From Gentiana macrophylla (Eukaryota > Streptophyta > Magnoliopsida > Gentianales > Gentianaceae), in NCBI GenBank assembly GCA_026214975.1, contig CM047814.1, positions 24,716,558 to 24,780,557 on the forward strand: 64,000 bases of DNA. Reading direction: 5' to 3'. Below the pieces are notes generated by a model that searched no databases, had not been told where the DNA came from, and saw only the letters and a list, made by a program, of their open reading frames with translations. Made by a program: the position numbers and the translations under genes. Positions 22,725-35,502 of this stretch are shown here, one piece after another. Each line of letters opens with the position of its first letter. Position 1 is the first letter of the stretch.

Positions 22725-24251
22725 TGTTCACGGATTTTTATTAACAAAACAAACAAGTAATAATCCGGTTAACCTCAAGTATAAGGATTGTAGTAATAGT
22801 GGTTAATGCCGGGTCGATCTTACGGGGAACTAAACAATTGTGATTTCTAGGTTTTGTCTAACCTAAACTATGTCACGAAGCTAAACTAAACAGCGAATAA
22901 AATAGAACAAAACCGAAAATAAAACTAGACAGAGGATATAGTCCAAAGCTAGGAAGAATACGGGCTGCGAACCTTTAACTAAACTAATCTGAGATGCAAA
23001 TAAAAGTAAACTAACTAAACAAATTCAAGTTTTAAGGATTTAAATCAAATGTGTAGCGAACAAACGAGGATTGATCCACCTATCCAACAAGCATTGATTT
23101 CCTATCTCGATTATATCGTGGTTTTTATCTACGTTGTGATTCACCTTATCTAAATGTGAACCCTAATTCCTTAGAAAGTTCATCTATTAATCTATTATCT
23201 TCCAATGCAAGATTAACGCGTTTTCTAACCAAAGGTGCAAACTTTACGTTTATAATCTAGCAATTAAACCTATTAACTTCCGTTATGATAGATTCAAACT
23301 ACTATTCCTATTCATGGTGATCTAAGGTTTATTAAGATTTCCAACAACAATAACCAATCAACACATGCATATCTTCCGATATAAAAGCAACTAAACATAG
23401 TAAACATGAAGAAGAAACAACCTTTAATAAAAACTCACAGTATAATCGATGAAAACGAGATCAACAATTGTTGGATGGCTTCACAATACTCGTTTGATGA
23501 AGCTTTTAGCTTCTGAACATCCTCAGCAACTCAAATTTGCAGAAACAGTGCATAAAAATAGCTAATTTAACCTAAATCTAAAGTGCATAAAAACTGGAAT
23601 AAAAAGGGGGAAAACGCAGCCTAAAGCCGCCCCTAGGTTTAGGGTTTTGAATAATGAATATATGGTATCCTTAGGGTTGAGAAACAGCCGCCTATATATA
23701 GATTTCCAAGTCGGTTCAGCAAAGTCGGCTACCGGACGCCCGTCTGGAATCTTGAACGCCCGTCCACTCTTCAATAAAACTTCAAATCGGGCCGAGTCAT
23801 GACCAGACGCTCGTCCATCCAGCGTCCACTCTGGCGTCCAAACTTCCTAAATCAAAGATGTCATCCTGGATGCTCGTCCATTTCAGCAGATGCCAGTCCA
23901 CTGGACGGAGATTCTGGACGCCAGTTTGATATGATCGAATTTGATTTCTTGATCTTTATCTCTTCCATCTATATCCCATTCTTTCATTATCTCTTTTATC
24001 ATCTTAATCATCTTTTGAGCCTCAACCATGTATCTATAACACATAAAACATCGCAAAATGTAATAATGTCCAAATAATCGAAAAAATCACAATTAAAACA
24101 CATAAATCAACCTATTTTGCGATTAACTCATTTAAAATGTCATTTACTCAATAAATCCATTAAACACTCGTTTCTTATGCAAATTAATATAAACATGAGG
24201 GAAATTATCATAAAATATAGCATTATAAATCGTATAAATTCACCCTTAACA
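22725..24251 (-). mobile_element. Athila LTR flanked by its own TSDs (solo-LTR-like)
   Basis: A 1,527-bp LTR of the same family and near-identical to 10,526-12,076. It is flanked on both sides by acatt (22720-22724 and 24252-24256), which is how a solo LTR looks. It lies in the Tekay LTR at the same site as the larger Athila element. It lacks 24 bp that the other copy has near 11,814-11,840. Confidence 0.9.
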
Positions 24252-25269
24252 ACATTTAAACTGGACTCGTAGCTTAAAACAACATTTTTCCAAAACTGGG
24301 TTGGATGCGTGCGCATTGCACCTGAAAAGCCCTAAACATGATTTTCTACAACTTAACGATTTCTAACCCAAATCAAACATGTTTAACATCAACTATCACA
24401 AAGAAACAACAGTAAAAACCAGATTTAAACATAACTAAACATCACATAGCATCCAACATTTTAACTACAACATAAAACATGATTCCTTGCTACAATTAAC
24501 ACTCAACCTAAACATTGTAAAACCATAATTATTCGTTAGGAAGAGCCTCTTACCTTAAGTGCAAAAAATCTTCAAAGGAAACCACCAAGCAACTGATACA
24601 ACTCTTGATCCTCAAACCCAAAACCTATTTGATCCACAAGAAACCCTAAAAATCCTAGTTTCCTAGAAAAACCCGAACTGAAAAAGTGTGTAAAACTGAA
24701 GATTACCTAGTTTACTTGTTGTGAATCTATTTTTAGAACAATCTACGCTCCAAGACGATCGTTTGACTACTCATGGCTGCGAAACAGAGCTACGGATGGA
24801 AAGATATGAATTTTTGAAGAATCGAACTCGACGGTTACCAAAAATAAGGGCTAAAATGAAAACTTACGAAATTGAGAAAAGTTTGTGTGGAAACGTTCGT
24901 CTCGATGAGACGGTAATTTCCGTCTTCTGCGGTATGCCCAAATCCTGACGGATTCGTCGCACGATTGAAGATTTCCTTCCTTCGCTTCCGTTTGTTTCTC
25001 TACGTGGTAAAATATGAGGGGAAAAGAATAGGAATTGTTCTTAAATACTTAATTATCAAAATCTTTTTAATAATTAATCCATTTATTCCTTGAATACATA
25101 TTTAATTAAAATCCTTTTTATTAAACAAATCCTCTTTAATATTCAAACTCTTTTACAATAATTAAATCATTTTTAATTATTAATTCTTAGGCTAACATAA
25201 AATGGGAACATAAATAAATTAAATTCCCACTTTACATTTTTAACCTTCCTGAAAAGTCGGGATGTTACA
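24252..25269 (-). mobile_element. Tekay-like chromovirus LTR, upstream portion
   Basis: On the minus strand the LTR starts at 25269 with TGTAACATCCCG. It runs to 24,252 where the Athila LTR inserted, then continues at 22,724 and at 10,525. The excised LTR would be about 1.7 kb. Part of it (ggtaagaggctcttccta, minus) aligns with ggtaagaagctcttccta near 43,216 of the plus-strand relative. Confidence 0.85.
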
Positions 25270-26177
25270 TTCCTCCCCCTTAAGAGGAGTTTCGTCCTCG
25301 AAACTCGAACGTAACTGGGAAGTACTTGAACTCTGGACTTCGCAAAGCGTCTCGTCTTCTAACTCTCATGTCGTCTTTGCCATTGTGTGACTGCTTCACT
25401 GAACCAAGACTAGTTGTACGTCTTCTTTCTCAACTTTCTTCATCTACCACTCTTAAGTGCACTTGATTCTTCCACGTAGGTTAAAGTCCCTTCAACCATT
25501 TCGAGGTTAACGCTTATTCCACATCCAATTCGGTTAAGCATTTCCCTATCACTGACACACGAGAGACGTCTTTAGATATACTTTATCTTCACTTCAGACT
25601 CTAACCGTCTTCTTCTTTCATCTTCCCAACTCTTCTGCTTGTCTTGAGCCAACTTGAGGTTGCAACGATCCACTTCAATCTTCTCGCTGGCTTGCTGTAT
25701 CAACTTTGGTCTCGTATTCTGTCAACGCTCCACTTCAACCCAGAAAACTAGAGTTCTATGCTTTCTTCCATACAGAGCTTCAAACGTGGCATCTGGATGT
25801 TGACGTGGTAACTACTGTTGTAGACAACACTGCTATCTCTATCTTCCAGAAAGATCATCAGTAGTATTGTTCCTGCTCTCTGTACATCTTGGTTGCTCCT
25901 GGATGACTGCAACTGCTATCTTGTAGCTCCATACATCACCTTCTCTCTCAGATATTCTGCATTCGGAACCCAGAGCCGATTCTGATGCCAAAGGTTGCCA
26001 TCTTCCTCTAATTTGTCACCACTGGCGGGTTTGGATCTTGGCCACTCGCTTGTAAACGAAAACCACTGGATCTTCGTCTTGTTTCCTCACGATCTCAACA
26101 ACTGCCTCGCATCCCACGATCAACGGTACGACGCTCTTTGCTTGCTCCTGCTGACCTATACCCGGAAAGCTGAATCT
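25270..26177 (-). pseudogene. Chromovirus (Tekay-type) pol 3' remnant with polypurine tract
   Basis: Minus-strand conceptual translation in shifting frames gives recognisable Tekay pol pieces: NRLWVPNAEYLREKV (integrase zinc-binding region, about 25,940-26,000), LYGRKHRT and RPKLIQQASEKIEV (integrase C-terminus, about 25,640-25,790), and TLTYVEESSALK near 25,480. The polypurine tract cttaagggggaggaa lies directly before the LTR start. Multiple frameshifts and an internal deletion of the integrase core make it nonfunctional. It is cut at 26,177 by the next Copia LTR. Confidence 0.75.
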
Positions 26178-28002
26178 TGTTAGTTATATCATCCGCAACG
26201 GAAGCGATTTAAGGATCTAGATCTATAAAATACACGTAATAAAACAATTAGATCTACATCTACAAGGGGGGTCGTAGATCATACCTCTTGGATTTCAAAA
26301 TCCAAGTTGAAGAACCGCAAAGAAAAAGAGGTGTGAAGAGCACCACAATCTTCCGTACGTGTGATCCAAGCAACTCCCGGCGGAAGGAAATTCTCGACTC
26401 GAACCCTTCCGATATGCTACCCGGAAAAAACTCCAAGATTTTTCCCCTTAACCCCTTGGCCGAATTTTCTATCTTCTCTCTAAGAGTTGATAGTCGAATT
26501 TTATGTGTGTTTTTAAGGCTTGGGAGAACTCTCTTTATATAGGAGAGTAAACCTTGTCCTCCAAGGATTTTTATTTTGCAAATAAATAATCCAATAAATA
26601 AAAGATAATTCCATAATATTCTTGAACAAATCTAGAATAATATTTATCTTTATTTCTTACCATAAATATTTATCCAATAAATATTTTATGCACATGTCTT
26701 ATTAATCACAAGAAAACTAATTTCTTGCTCACTAATACATGTCTTTGGCCGAAATTCCTTGCTTGTGACCTAGTCACAATAATTTCGACTAACACACTAA
26801 ATTTGGACCAAGATTATGAAAAATGTCTTTTTCACATATTTAATTATTTAGCTCAACTAATTTAATAGTTCACTAAACAATTAATTCACATATCGTTTTA
26901 ATAAAGTCCAACAAAAACTAAATTAATATTATTAGGATTCGACGCCCAAGAATAGCTATGCTATATATGAGGCACGTCGTGGACCACGGGCTAATAATCA
27001 CGGCCCGATAAATCAAATAAATAATTATCTTACGAACGTAATAATTATATTCGATAAATCAATCACAGAATATGCCACCATAATCCCGTGATCGCACTCC
27101 TCCGATTATAAGATTATATTTATCTCCTCACGAGAATGATAATAAGCGTCCATTGATATAATCGTTACATATGGATTAATCCTCCATAGATCGTCATTCT
27201 AAATCGGGAAGTTACCGTTAACCCTTTTTTAGAACCTCTTATCCTTATTTACCATTAACCCCTAAAGTGATCAATTAATTAATACAACTCACCGGTAGCT
27301 AATCGATTGTAATATGAACTCGCGCGATCGATCGCTTTCTGGATTAACAAATAAGGAATCTGTCTATCTACCTCCATAAATGGAAGGAATGGATTCCGTG
27401 ATCTGTGATAACACGTACTACTCACTCAATCCAAAGACAATGCCAAGATGGGGTAATTCGGATCACAGACTCAGTGTAATCCTTAACCGCCAAGTCAAAC
27501 CTCATAATCGATTCAAGCAATTGACTCGTGATCACCTCAGATTAAGATATATCCATAAATATGATCATCCATTGATTCGATAAGACTTCTCGACACGGAA
27601 TTATATCGTGAACTCTAAACAAATCGGTCCAAATTTATATGATATATCTATCATATATAAATGCCTCACTAGGTTCTCTTAACCGAAAGTCCGGATAAGA
27701 CAATCACACCTATTGTGTTCTGGGCGCATTAATAGCACGTTAAAGGAGAGACCCGATACTCTCGATTAACTTCACTACGGGCTAATTGTATTTTAAGTAC
27801 ATCTTCACTAACTCAATCCTCCCGTGTATATCCCATACACTGAGTTAAGTGATTACATGAACGATATATTTTAGGGTTTTCGGTAGTGTAAATACTATTG
27901 TCACATCGGTGAATATGAGAATATTAAATATGAATAATAATATCATTTCATTTATTAAATAAAACTAATACAAAAATTGTCTTTCGAGCATTACACCTAA
28001 CA
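26178..28002 (-). mobile_element. Copia LTR (inverted copy of the 1,658-3,471 family)
   Basis: A 1,825-bp LTR, minus orientation, with ends TGTTAG (at 28,002 on minus) and CTAACA. It aligns with the reverse complement of 1,658-3,471 along its length, including the terminal ccgcaacggaagcgattta block. The polypurine tract on its right (aatctcccacttg on plus) makes it a 3' LTR. Confidence 0.85.
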
Positions 28003-28840
28003 ATCTCCCACTTGCACGAAAGCATGTGAATAATTGTTTTAGAGCACACCTATTATTTAAAATACAACAAACTACATCTCCCACTTGCTCTAAAGCAATG
28101 GAGAACCATCCCGTATTCTAGTACCCATTAAGCATATCATAACTATTGTAGATGACAAAATACACTCCGAGTGTGCCGTCGTAGCATAGGTCAGTGACTC
28201 GGGGAGTACCTACATCTAAATATCATGGGTCTTTATGATTAGTCAGGTTGTCGGCTCGAGACGATCCGTAGAATCGAAACGTTGACGGTCCTTCTTAATC
28301 ATTTGGTACTTTCCCAATATGCTTTTGACCTCTAGTGATTTCGAAAATCCTTATGAGCTACCCCTTCATCGTTTGCACAATGATGTGGTATCGGCTTCCA
28401 AATCTAGAATCACTCCCAGATATGAAAAGGAAATCCTTAAGCTATATCGCCTCTCTAGCTACTACAAAAGCCGCTAATCACCCAACTAGTTAAAGTCGAG
28501 TTGGCGTTCTTTGGATTCCTCCGGCAATAGCTTCAACACAAGAGTAAACATCGAGCCCGAGATCGACTTAACGATCATCCTCAATCGACTTAAAGTCAAA
28601 ATCGCTGTATCACACATATCCAAGCTCACACATGAATATATCCGCATATTATTCCTCGTTCTCTTCAAGATACTAAAGGACATACTAAACTTGCTTTGTT
28701 AACCGCCGAATCTAAGATTCGATCAAAGTTGACGTTCAATAACCTGACCATCTCTTACTAGAAAGAGAATCTATCACATTTCTCTTGATCCGCAGATTTA
28801 GAGAGTCATTCCTGAGGCATAGGGTAGAACTTCCTCGTTA
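28003..28840 (-). mobile_element. Copia 3' internal remnant
   Basis: Reverse-complement match to about 866-1,657. Homology stops near 28,840 (cctcgtt), after which AT-rich unrelated sequence begins, so the element is truncated. No coding frame. Confidence 0.8.
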
Positions 28841-29480
28841 AAAAATTAATTAATGTGTTGTAATTTAAGTAGTGATTGACATATATACTCCTATCAAGTA
28901 ATAAATACTCCTTTGGAATATGAAATGAATATATGATAAGGCTATGTTAGTGCATTAAATAATGTATTGTTTTCTAAATTGACACTTTTATTAGAACAAT
29001 TCATTTTGAAAAATAAACACTTTTTATAAGACAGATATAGTAACATTTTCTTTTTTATTTTTAGAAATTAAAGCTACCCTAAAAAAAAAAATTAAAGTCG
29101 GATATTTACTACCAAGATAATACTATCATACAATGTGTCGTCGGTTTACTTTTAGGAAAATGACCACATAGTGTGTAGTGTGTATCGACTGCACATATCT
29201 TATCCACATATTAAAGTGTACTATTTTAAATATGTGGATAAAATGACTGTAGTGTATCTCTATTGCATATTATATGTAGTGAATATATCACCACTCATAT
29301 ACTTTTAGGAGTAGTCTGTATGTGGCACAGACTTCGCACGTTGGCATTTGGCACCTTGTAATCCTCGAAATTGCGTGTAAAGGTTTACATGGCAACATTT
29401 GGAGCACGTAAGCCTTTTGTGGCTAATTTAATGTGGTAAACAACCATTGGTAGGTACCATTGGTTTCCTTGAAAAAAATA

Positions 29481-29519
<39 letters not shown>

Positions 29520-29876
29520 TACTAGTTCATAAAATTATTTACATGAAACGATATCTGGCATTTTTTTTTTTGGGTGCATATGGTGTGAAATATTAATACA
29601 AATATATCATAATAAATTTTTAAATACAAATGACTAGATTTGAAAGTGTGTAGACTGTAGAGTGCCTTTCAAGGTGATGTAATTGATGGCAAAAGTCATT
29701 TTTGCAACTTCAAAATTTGGCACAGTCGAAGGATATATTCCAGAAATATTCCTCTTTGGCGAATTCTTACTGGATGCAACTCACATCATTGATGTTATAG
29801 CATTGACGTTATATGCTTTATTAACTCTTTTTTTTAAAACCCAAAACGAAAATGATATTAAGACCAAAGGAGGAGG
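28841..29876. other. AT-rich intergenic sequence, no gene seen
   Basis: Contains MITE-like AT-rich debris near 28,880-29,060, an imperfect inverted repeat around tatgtggataa (29,211-29,242), and a 29-bp poly(A) tract at 29,486-29,514. That tract could be a retroposon tail, but nothing upstream identifies one. No coding signal. Confidence 0.5.
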
Positions 29877-30199
29877 AGTACAACTAGTCCTGTCTATTTG
29901 CCTCAACCGGACCGGACCGGAACCGGAACCGGCGGTTTTGGGTTCGGCAGGTTTGGGCCGGTTGACTAACCGGCGGTTGAAAGAACTGCCGGTTGAACAA
30001 ACCGGCGGTTGATGGTTCAAAACCGGCGGTTGTCGGTTGGTCTCGGTTGGCCAGTTAAGACGGTTTCTTAGGTTCGAATCACTTTACGCGCGCGGTTATA
30101 AAATTTCATTATTTTTTTTTTTTTACATTTTCATATAATACTTATTATTTTAACTACAATAACAAATTATTATTCTTTTCAGTATAATTACTAAAGCGA

Positions 30200-31990
30200 A
30201 TGTAATATATATATTTATATAAATAGTTTTCTATTCGGTTTTAAATATTATGTTATTAATATTGCGAATGTAATATATATTTTTTTATAAATAGTTTGTT
30301 TGATAGGTTATTATAGTTTTTTTTATTATAGTTGTTTTTTTTAGTTGGTTATAGTTTTTTTAGTCGGTTTTAAGTATACGTTGATTAAAAATGTTGTTCT
30401 ATTAAAAATTACGTGAGATATAATGTGTTGTTTTTATTATATGTATATTATGTTAATTTTTCAACGTTTGTCACATTTAAAATTCTACGCGCTTACGTAT
30501 CTTTTATATATGTAATCGTGTTTTATATTACGATACATATATAAAAATCAAAACGAACGCAGTTTTTTTTATTTGTTTTTTAGTTTTTTATAGTTGTTTG
30601 ATAGGTTATTATATATATTTTTTTTATTATTGTTGTTATTTTTAGTCGGTTTTAAGTATACGTTGATTAAAAATGTTGTTCTATTAAATATTACGTGAGA
30701 TATAATGTATTGTTTTTATTATATGTATATTATGTTAATTTTTCTAGTAGCGTGTATATAAATCAATTCAAATTCGCTTTTTATAATTTTCCGGATTGAA
30801 TCTGCATCGACGGTTTTCATTTTTCTAAATCGAATCGAATTGCTCGAATTGCTCAATAATCTCGAATTGAATTGGACCAATACTGATTCGGTTCGGTCCG
30901 CTTCGGTTTTTTCAACTGTTTTTAAATTTCCATAAAACCTAAAAGCTCTCGCTTGAATCTGCACCCAATCACCGTGCTTTTCAATAACACATCCGGATGA
31001 AACTCGCTATGCCAATATACTAAGCACAAAGACACGTAAGGATCATTTCTTTGACAACCAATAAATACAAAAATCGGCTTAATAACTACTTCAGCACAAA
31101 TTAAACAAATGATGTTTTTAACGCAACTTGCATTTTTTTTCCAGCACAATCTAAAGCCCTATAATAAAGCAGGGAACACAACACTCCCAGCATATATACA
31201 ACTCTGAAAAAAATACAGGAAAACAAAGAATTGTTGAAAATGGAGTACGAAAATTTCAGATATATGATAATGGTGGGATCGCAAAGGGAGGCGGATAATT
31301 ACTCAAAGTATAAGACTGAAGGTGGCCGGAGAATCCGCCTTCCAGAGTGGCGGAACTTGAAACGGCGCACAACAGAAGCCAATGGTCGGGTATGAAGAAT
31401 TGAAGGCTCAAAACTCTGAAGAGTGAAGAGTGAATAGCGGCGACGGCTCAGTCATGTTTAGGTTTAGGGTATTGAAATTATATTTATATAATATACATAT
31501 ATTTAATTATATATTATCTTTCGGTTGGTTCGGTTATACCCGGTTTTTTCCAAAAACCGAAAATTGGATTGTTTGTGCGGTTCGGTTTTTATCCAATAAA
31601 AAACCAATTGGAAAAGCTATGGTTTATGATTTTCGGTTCGGTTCGGTTCAATCCAGGTCGGCTTAGTCCAGCTTTTCTAATTTATCTGTACACCCCTAAA
31701 TTTTTCAGCGCTTGTACGGAAAATTCATTGCTTCATTTATCTTTTATATGAATCGCTGCTTATGACGATACATATAAAAAAATCAAAGCGAATGTAGTTC
31801 TTTTTTATTTGTTATTTAGTTTTTTTTAGTTTGTTTGATAGGTTATTATAGCTTTTTTTTTATTATTGTTGTATTTTAGTTTGTTATAGTTTTTTAGTAT
31901 GTTTTTTTAGTCGGTTTTAAGTATATGTTGATTAAAAATGCTGTTCTATTTTTAGTCTTTAATGTAATTTTTTTTTTGTCTTTTATAGTT
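30200..31990. repeat. T-rich tandem repeat inside the hAT element
   Basis: At least three related units of about 280-300 bp share the blocks tttgtttgataggttattata and agtcggttttaagtata (near 30,295, 30,596 and 31,836). The nested hAT element interrupts the array between the second and third. Beyond 31,990 to 32,440 the sequence decays into ttttatagttttt-type runs. Noncoding. Confidence 0.7.
30745..31698. mobile_element. Nested non-autonomous hAT element
   Basis: A 954-bp element flanked by a perfect 8-bp TSD, aatttttc (30737-30744 and 31699-31706). One end begins TAGTAGCGTGTATA; the other, read inward, TAGGGGTGTACAG. Both subterminal zones carry ggttcggt repeats (30,880-30,910 and 31,520-31,660). 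The middle (about 30,960-31,450) is unlike either end and may be captured host sequence. Confidence 0.85.
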
Positions 31991-32469
31991 TTTTCATACA
32001 TGTTTATAGTATTTAATATTTTTTAATAGTTTATTTAGTTTTGTATAGTGTTGTTATGGTTTTTTATAGGTTTTTATTGTTTATAGTATTCTTTTATAGT
32101 CTTTTTATATGTTTTTATAGTATTTAAAGTTTTTCTAAATGTTTGTTTTATTGTAGTATTTTATAGTATTTGTATGTGTTTGTATTTTCTAGATTCATAC
32201 AATTTTTTAGGTTTGTATATGGTTTTTTTTGGGTGTTTTTTTTTATAGTTTTCTATAGTTTTGTATAGTGTTTTTTTTTTTTTTGTTTGTGTGTATTTTT
32301 TTTTATTTTTTATTTTTATAGTTTTAAGTCTATTATCGGGTTTTTTTTGTATGTATAGTTTTTAGTAGTTTTTTTTTTGTTTTTTTAGTCTTTTATAGTT
32401 GTTTTTATAAATTGTAAGAAATATATAAGTAATATTTAAATTATGTCATCTTTAATCGATGTCGGTGTT

Positions 32470-34907
32470 TGAGCGCATTGTTCTCTCCTCCTCAAGTTCA
32501 AAGTGTCACCACCTTCGAACTGTGACTCGTCATCTTCCTCGACTCAATGTCTTGCACCTCTTCTCGGCTCGCACTCCAATCTTGACAACACATTTGCTTC
32601 TCTAATTGGTGGGATGAAGCGAACATCTTTATTGGTAAGCACATATCCTGCCATGTCAAAACATCGCTTCAACAGTGAAGGTCAAACAGGGAAACTTAAA
32701 AACTCGACCGCTATCATTGCTAGAACTGGAAATTATTTAGCATGTCTCTTCCACCACTTCAATATGTCGAAGTCGAAATCATAGGATGCGGTGTCACAAC
32801 CTTCAAATGTTGTGCTTAAAAATTTGGATATTTCTCAGACGTTGTTCGATGACGCCGCCGCTCCTTCTACATCGCTTCAACTCATTTTATCCATGACTTT
32901 TTTAAGTCCCTTCAGGACACCTGCAGGGTTAGTATAAGCACTTGCGGATGGATTAGGAACCGCATCCTCTCTTATTCCATACATACGCTCATATTCAACA
33001 TACAAAGTGTTAATAAATTTTCAAGTCTATCTACTTCAACTTTATAATCTACCGGGGGCACTCTATGAATATCAGACAAAGCATCATAGTAAGCATTTAA
33101 CATGTCAGACACACCTAATAGTCTTATACGAGGGTCGAGAATTGAATAAATGAGATAAGTGTCAGGAATATACAACATGTACTTATTCCATTTCTCCTTC
33201 ATTGGCCCTAAACATTGAAATAATGTAGCATCGTGTTCCATGGTTTCAAACTCGGCAGTTATTTCTACACTAGCAGGCAAGACTAAATGTGCTATGGGTT
33301 AATAACATTTCGAAAATAATTTAGTATATTTTTTGAATATTTCAAAAACATCCATCAGTGTCTTGCATGCAGTCCAAATAGAGGGATACAAACGATATTC
33401 GCTCAGACAGTGTTCACTTAAAAATTCACAAAAGGTATTTTTAATTTTGTTTGTTTTTTTTTTCTAGAGATCATAAGTAGTGTTCCACCTATGTGGTACA
33501 TCTTGCGGCAGTTTGACAAGGCGATGACCTTTTTCTTTTAGAAATTTATACCACCTACTAACAAGAATATTTCTACCTAACACATGTGAAATTGAAGTTT
33601 TTATCGAACTAATATTATGGCCAAAACTTTTAGACCATCTTTTATACATAAGTTAAAAATATGGCATAAACATCTAACATGAAAAAATTGATCATTACAA
33701 AAAGGTTCACAATATCGGGATCAGTCGGGAATAGAAGCAGTGTTGTTTGAAGCATTGTCAAACGCAATAGAAAAAACTTTATCTTTTAAATCGTATTCCT
33801 TAAAAATATCAACTAATAAAGATGCAATGTTAAAAGCAGTATGAGTTTCGTTAAATAAACGAAAAGCAAGTAACCTTTCTGGACAATCTAAGTGTTGTCA
33901 ATCCAGTGAGACGACACGCCCAAATAAAAATTGTTGGTCCTCCTATCCTCCCAAATATCGGCACATACACATATTTGGAATTTATTTTTCTTCAAACTTT
34001 GTTTAATAATATTTTGTCGTTTAATAAATTTATTTTTGAAATCCCTAGTAACCGCTGCACGGGGGATCTTAGTAAATGCCGGCTGCAAAGCCCCTTGTAC
34101 GTAAGTTTCAAAAATAAGATTCTCAGGGAAGCTAAAAGAAAGACCCATCCCCGCAACATGATCCGTGGTTAAATCTCTACAGTTATCACGAGTGTAAATA
34201 AAGAGTGGATTAGTGTTACCTCCGCCAAAGCTCGGCATGTTTAGCTGGGTTTGAGACGCGCCGTCTTCCAATTTTTCCGGGTGTTCACTTAACATGTGAG
34301 CCCGCATCGATTCGTAACCACCGGCATGTTTAAATTGGTATTTTGTGCCACATAAATTGCACACCCCGAAGAAATACTTTCCGGGGTTAGCTAATGCTAA
34401 TTCATCAGTCCAAGGAACCTTTGTGAAAAATTCCGTAAAAAATCTCGATTTTAACCTTTTCTCTTGTGCTTTGGATCGGGTACTTTCATCAACATTTAAA
34501 TCGACTGACTCAAGAGTAGGGGTAGGATCAGCACTAGCACTATCACGTGGTGGTCTTACAGCCACACGACTCCCACCACGTCCTTGTCTAGGACGGGAAG
34601 CATTCGGAAATACATCATGATCATCATCAGCGGCGACTTCATCATTATATTCAGCTTCGTTTAGGTTGATGTTAATGTTAAAACGCTCAGCTTGAGACAT
34701 TATATCGTCGTAATGACTATCAAATTCATCAGAATTGAAACCTAAAGGTGTCTCAAAGTGAGTAATCGAAATGTGACTACCGGTGACAGGGTTTGTAAAA
34801 TGTTGGGGTCTATAGCCACCGGCAAAATCATCCGATTCCGGCACAACCGTGTCATCACGGAAAGTAACATTTCGATTGCCTTGTGATGAATCACCTCTTC
34901 TTGACAT
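32470..34907 (-). pseudogene. hAT transposase pseudogene (BED finger)
   Basis: Starting at 34907, the first 339 codons are open: an acidic N-terminus, then a BED zinc finger with Cys183, Cys186, His204 and His209 (CNLCGTKYQFKHAGG...), then the start of the RNase H-like fold with the first acidic residue in CADIWEDRRTNN. After a stop at 33888 the same protein continues in pieces: FDNASNNTA (second acidic motif), RCLCHIFNL (C-x2-H motif), QDVPHRWNTTYD (33,464-33,530), the STLDPRIRLLG-like block (32,972-33,280) and a hAT dimerisation region (FDILKWWKRHAK, FPVLAMIA) near 32,700-32,770. Several stops and frameshifts make it inactive. Confidence 0.88.
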
Positions 34908-35502
34908 TGTACAAAATCTAAATTAAATTTAACTGTTAAAAAAAATTAATTTAAGTAACCAATTTTACTTATAATTAAAACCGAATTGAAGTAACGATTA
35001 AATCAGAACAACTTCAAATTTCGGATTATAATTTTTTTTTATACTTGTAAAAAAATTAGTTGAGTAAAAATGCAAACCAAATTTACTTATAACTAAAACC
35101 GTATTGAAGTAACGAGTAAATCAGAATAACTTCAAAAACCGATATCGTAAAAGTAAATTTGATTGTTGTTTTTAACAACTAAACAAACTTGACAATCAAA
35201 GAAATGAGTAGAAGATGTAAGAAATGAGAGAATAAGTTGTAAGAATTGAGAGGATATTTTTAAATGGAATGGGGTAGTATTTTTAGGATTTTTTTGAGGT
35301 GTTTGGAAAAAATAAAAATAAAAAAAATAGCCGTTATTATATATGACCGTTGGGCCGGTTTAACCGGCGATTCCGGTTCCGGCCGGTCAGGTTCCAACCG
35401 CCGGTTCCGGTTCCCAATATGCTTCAACCGCCCCTTAACCGGCTAACCGGTGGTTCCACCCAACCGGCGGTCCGGTTACATTTGGCCAAAACTAAGCACA
35501 AC

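Larger units (their letters stand above)
29885..35494 (-). mobile_element. hAT DNA transposon, complete ends
   Basis: A 5,610-bp element with ends TAGTCCTG and (read inward from the right) TAGTTTTG. It is flanked by an 8-bp TSD with one mismatch: agtacaac (29877-29884) and agcacaac (35495-35502). Both subterminal regions are packed with ACCGGCGGTT-type motifs in inverted orientation (29,915-30,060 and 35,350-35,480), probable transposase-binding repeats. It contains a hAT transposase pseudogene on the minus strand and a second hAT element at 30,745-31,698. Confidence 0.85.

Noticed and set aside
25995..26183. 62-codon plus-strand frame
   Set aside because: The minus strand carries chromovirus pol fragments here; the plus frame is a shadow.
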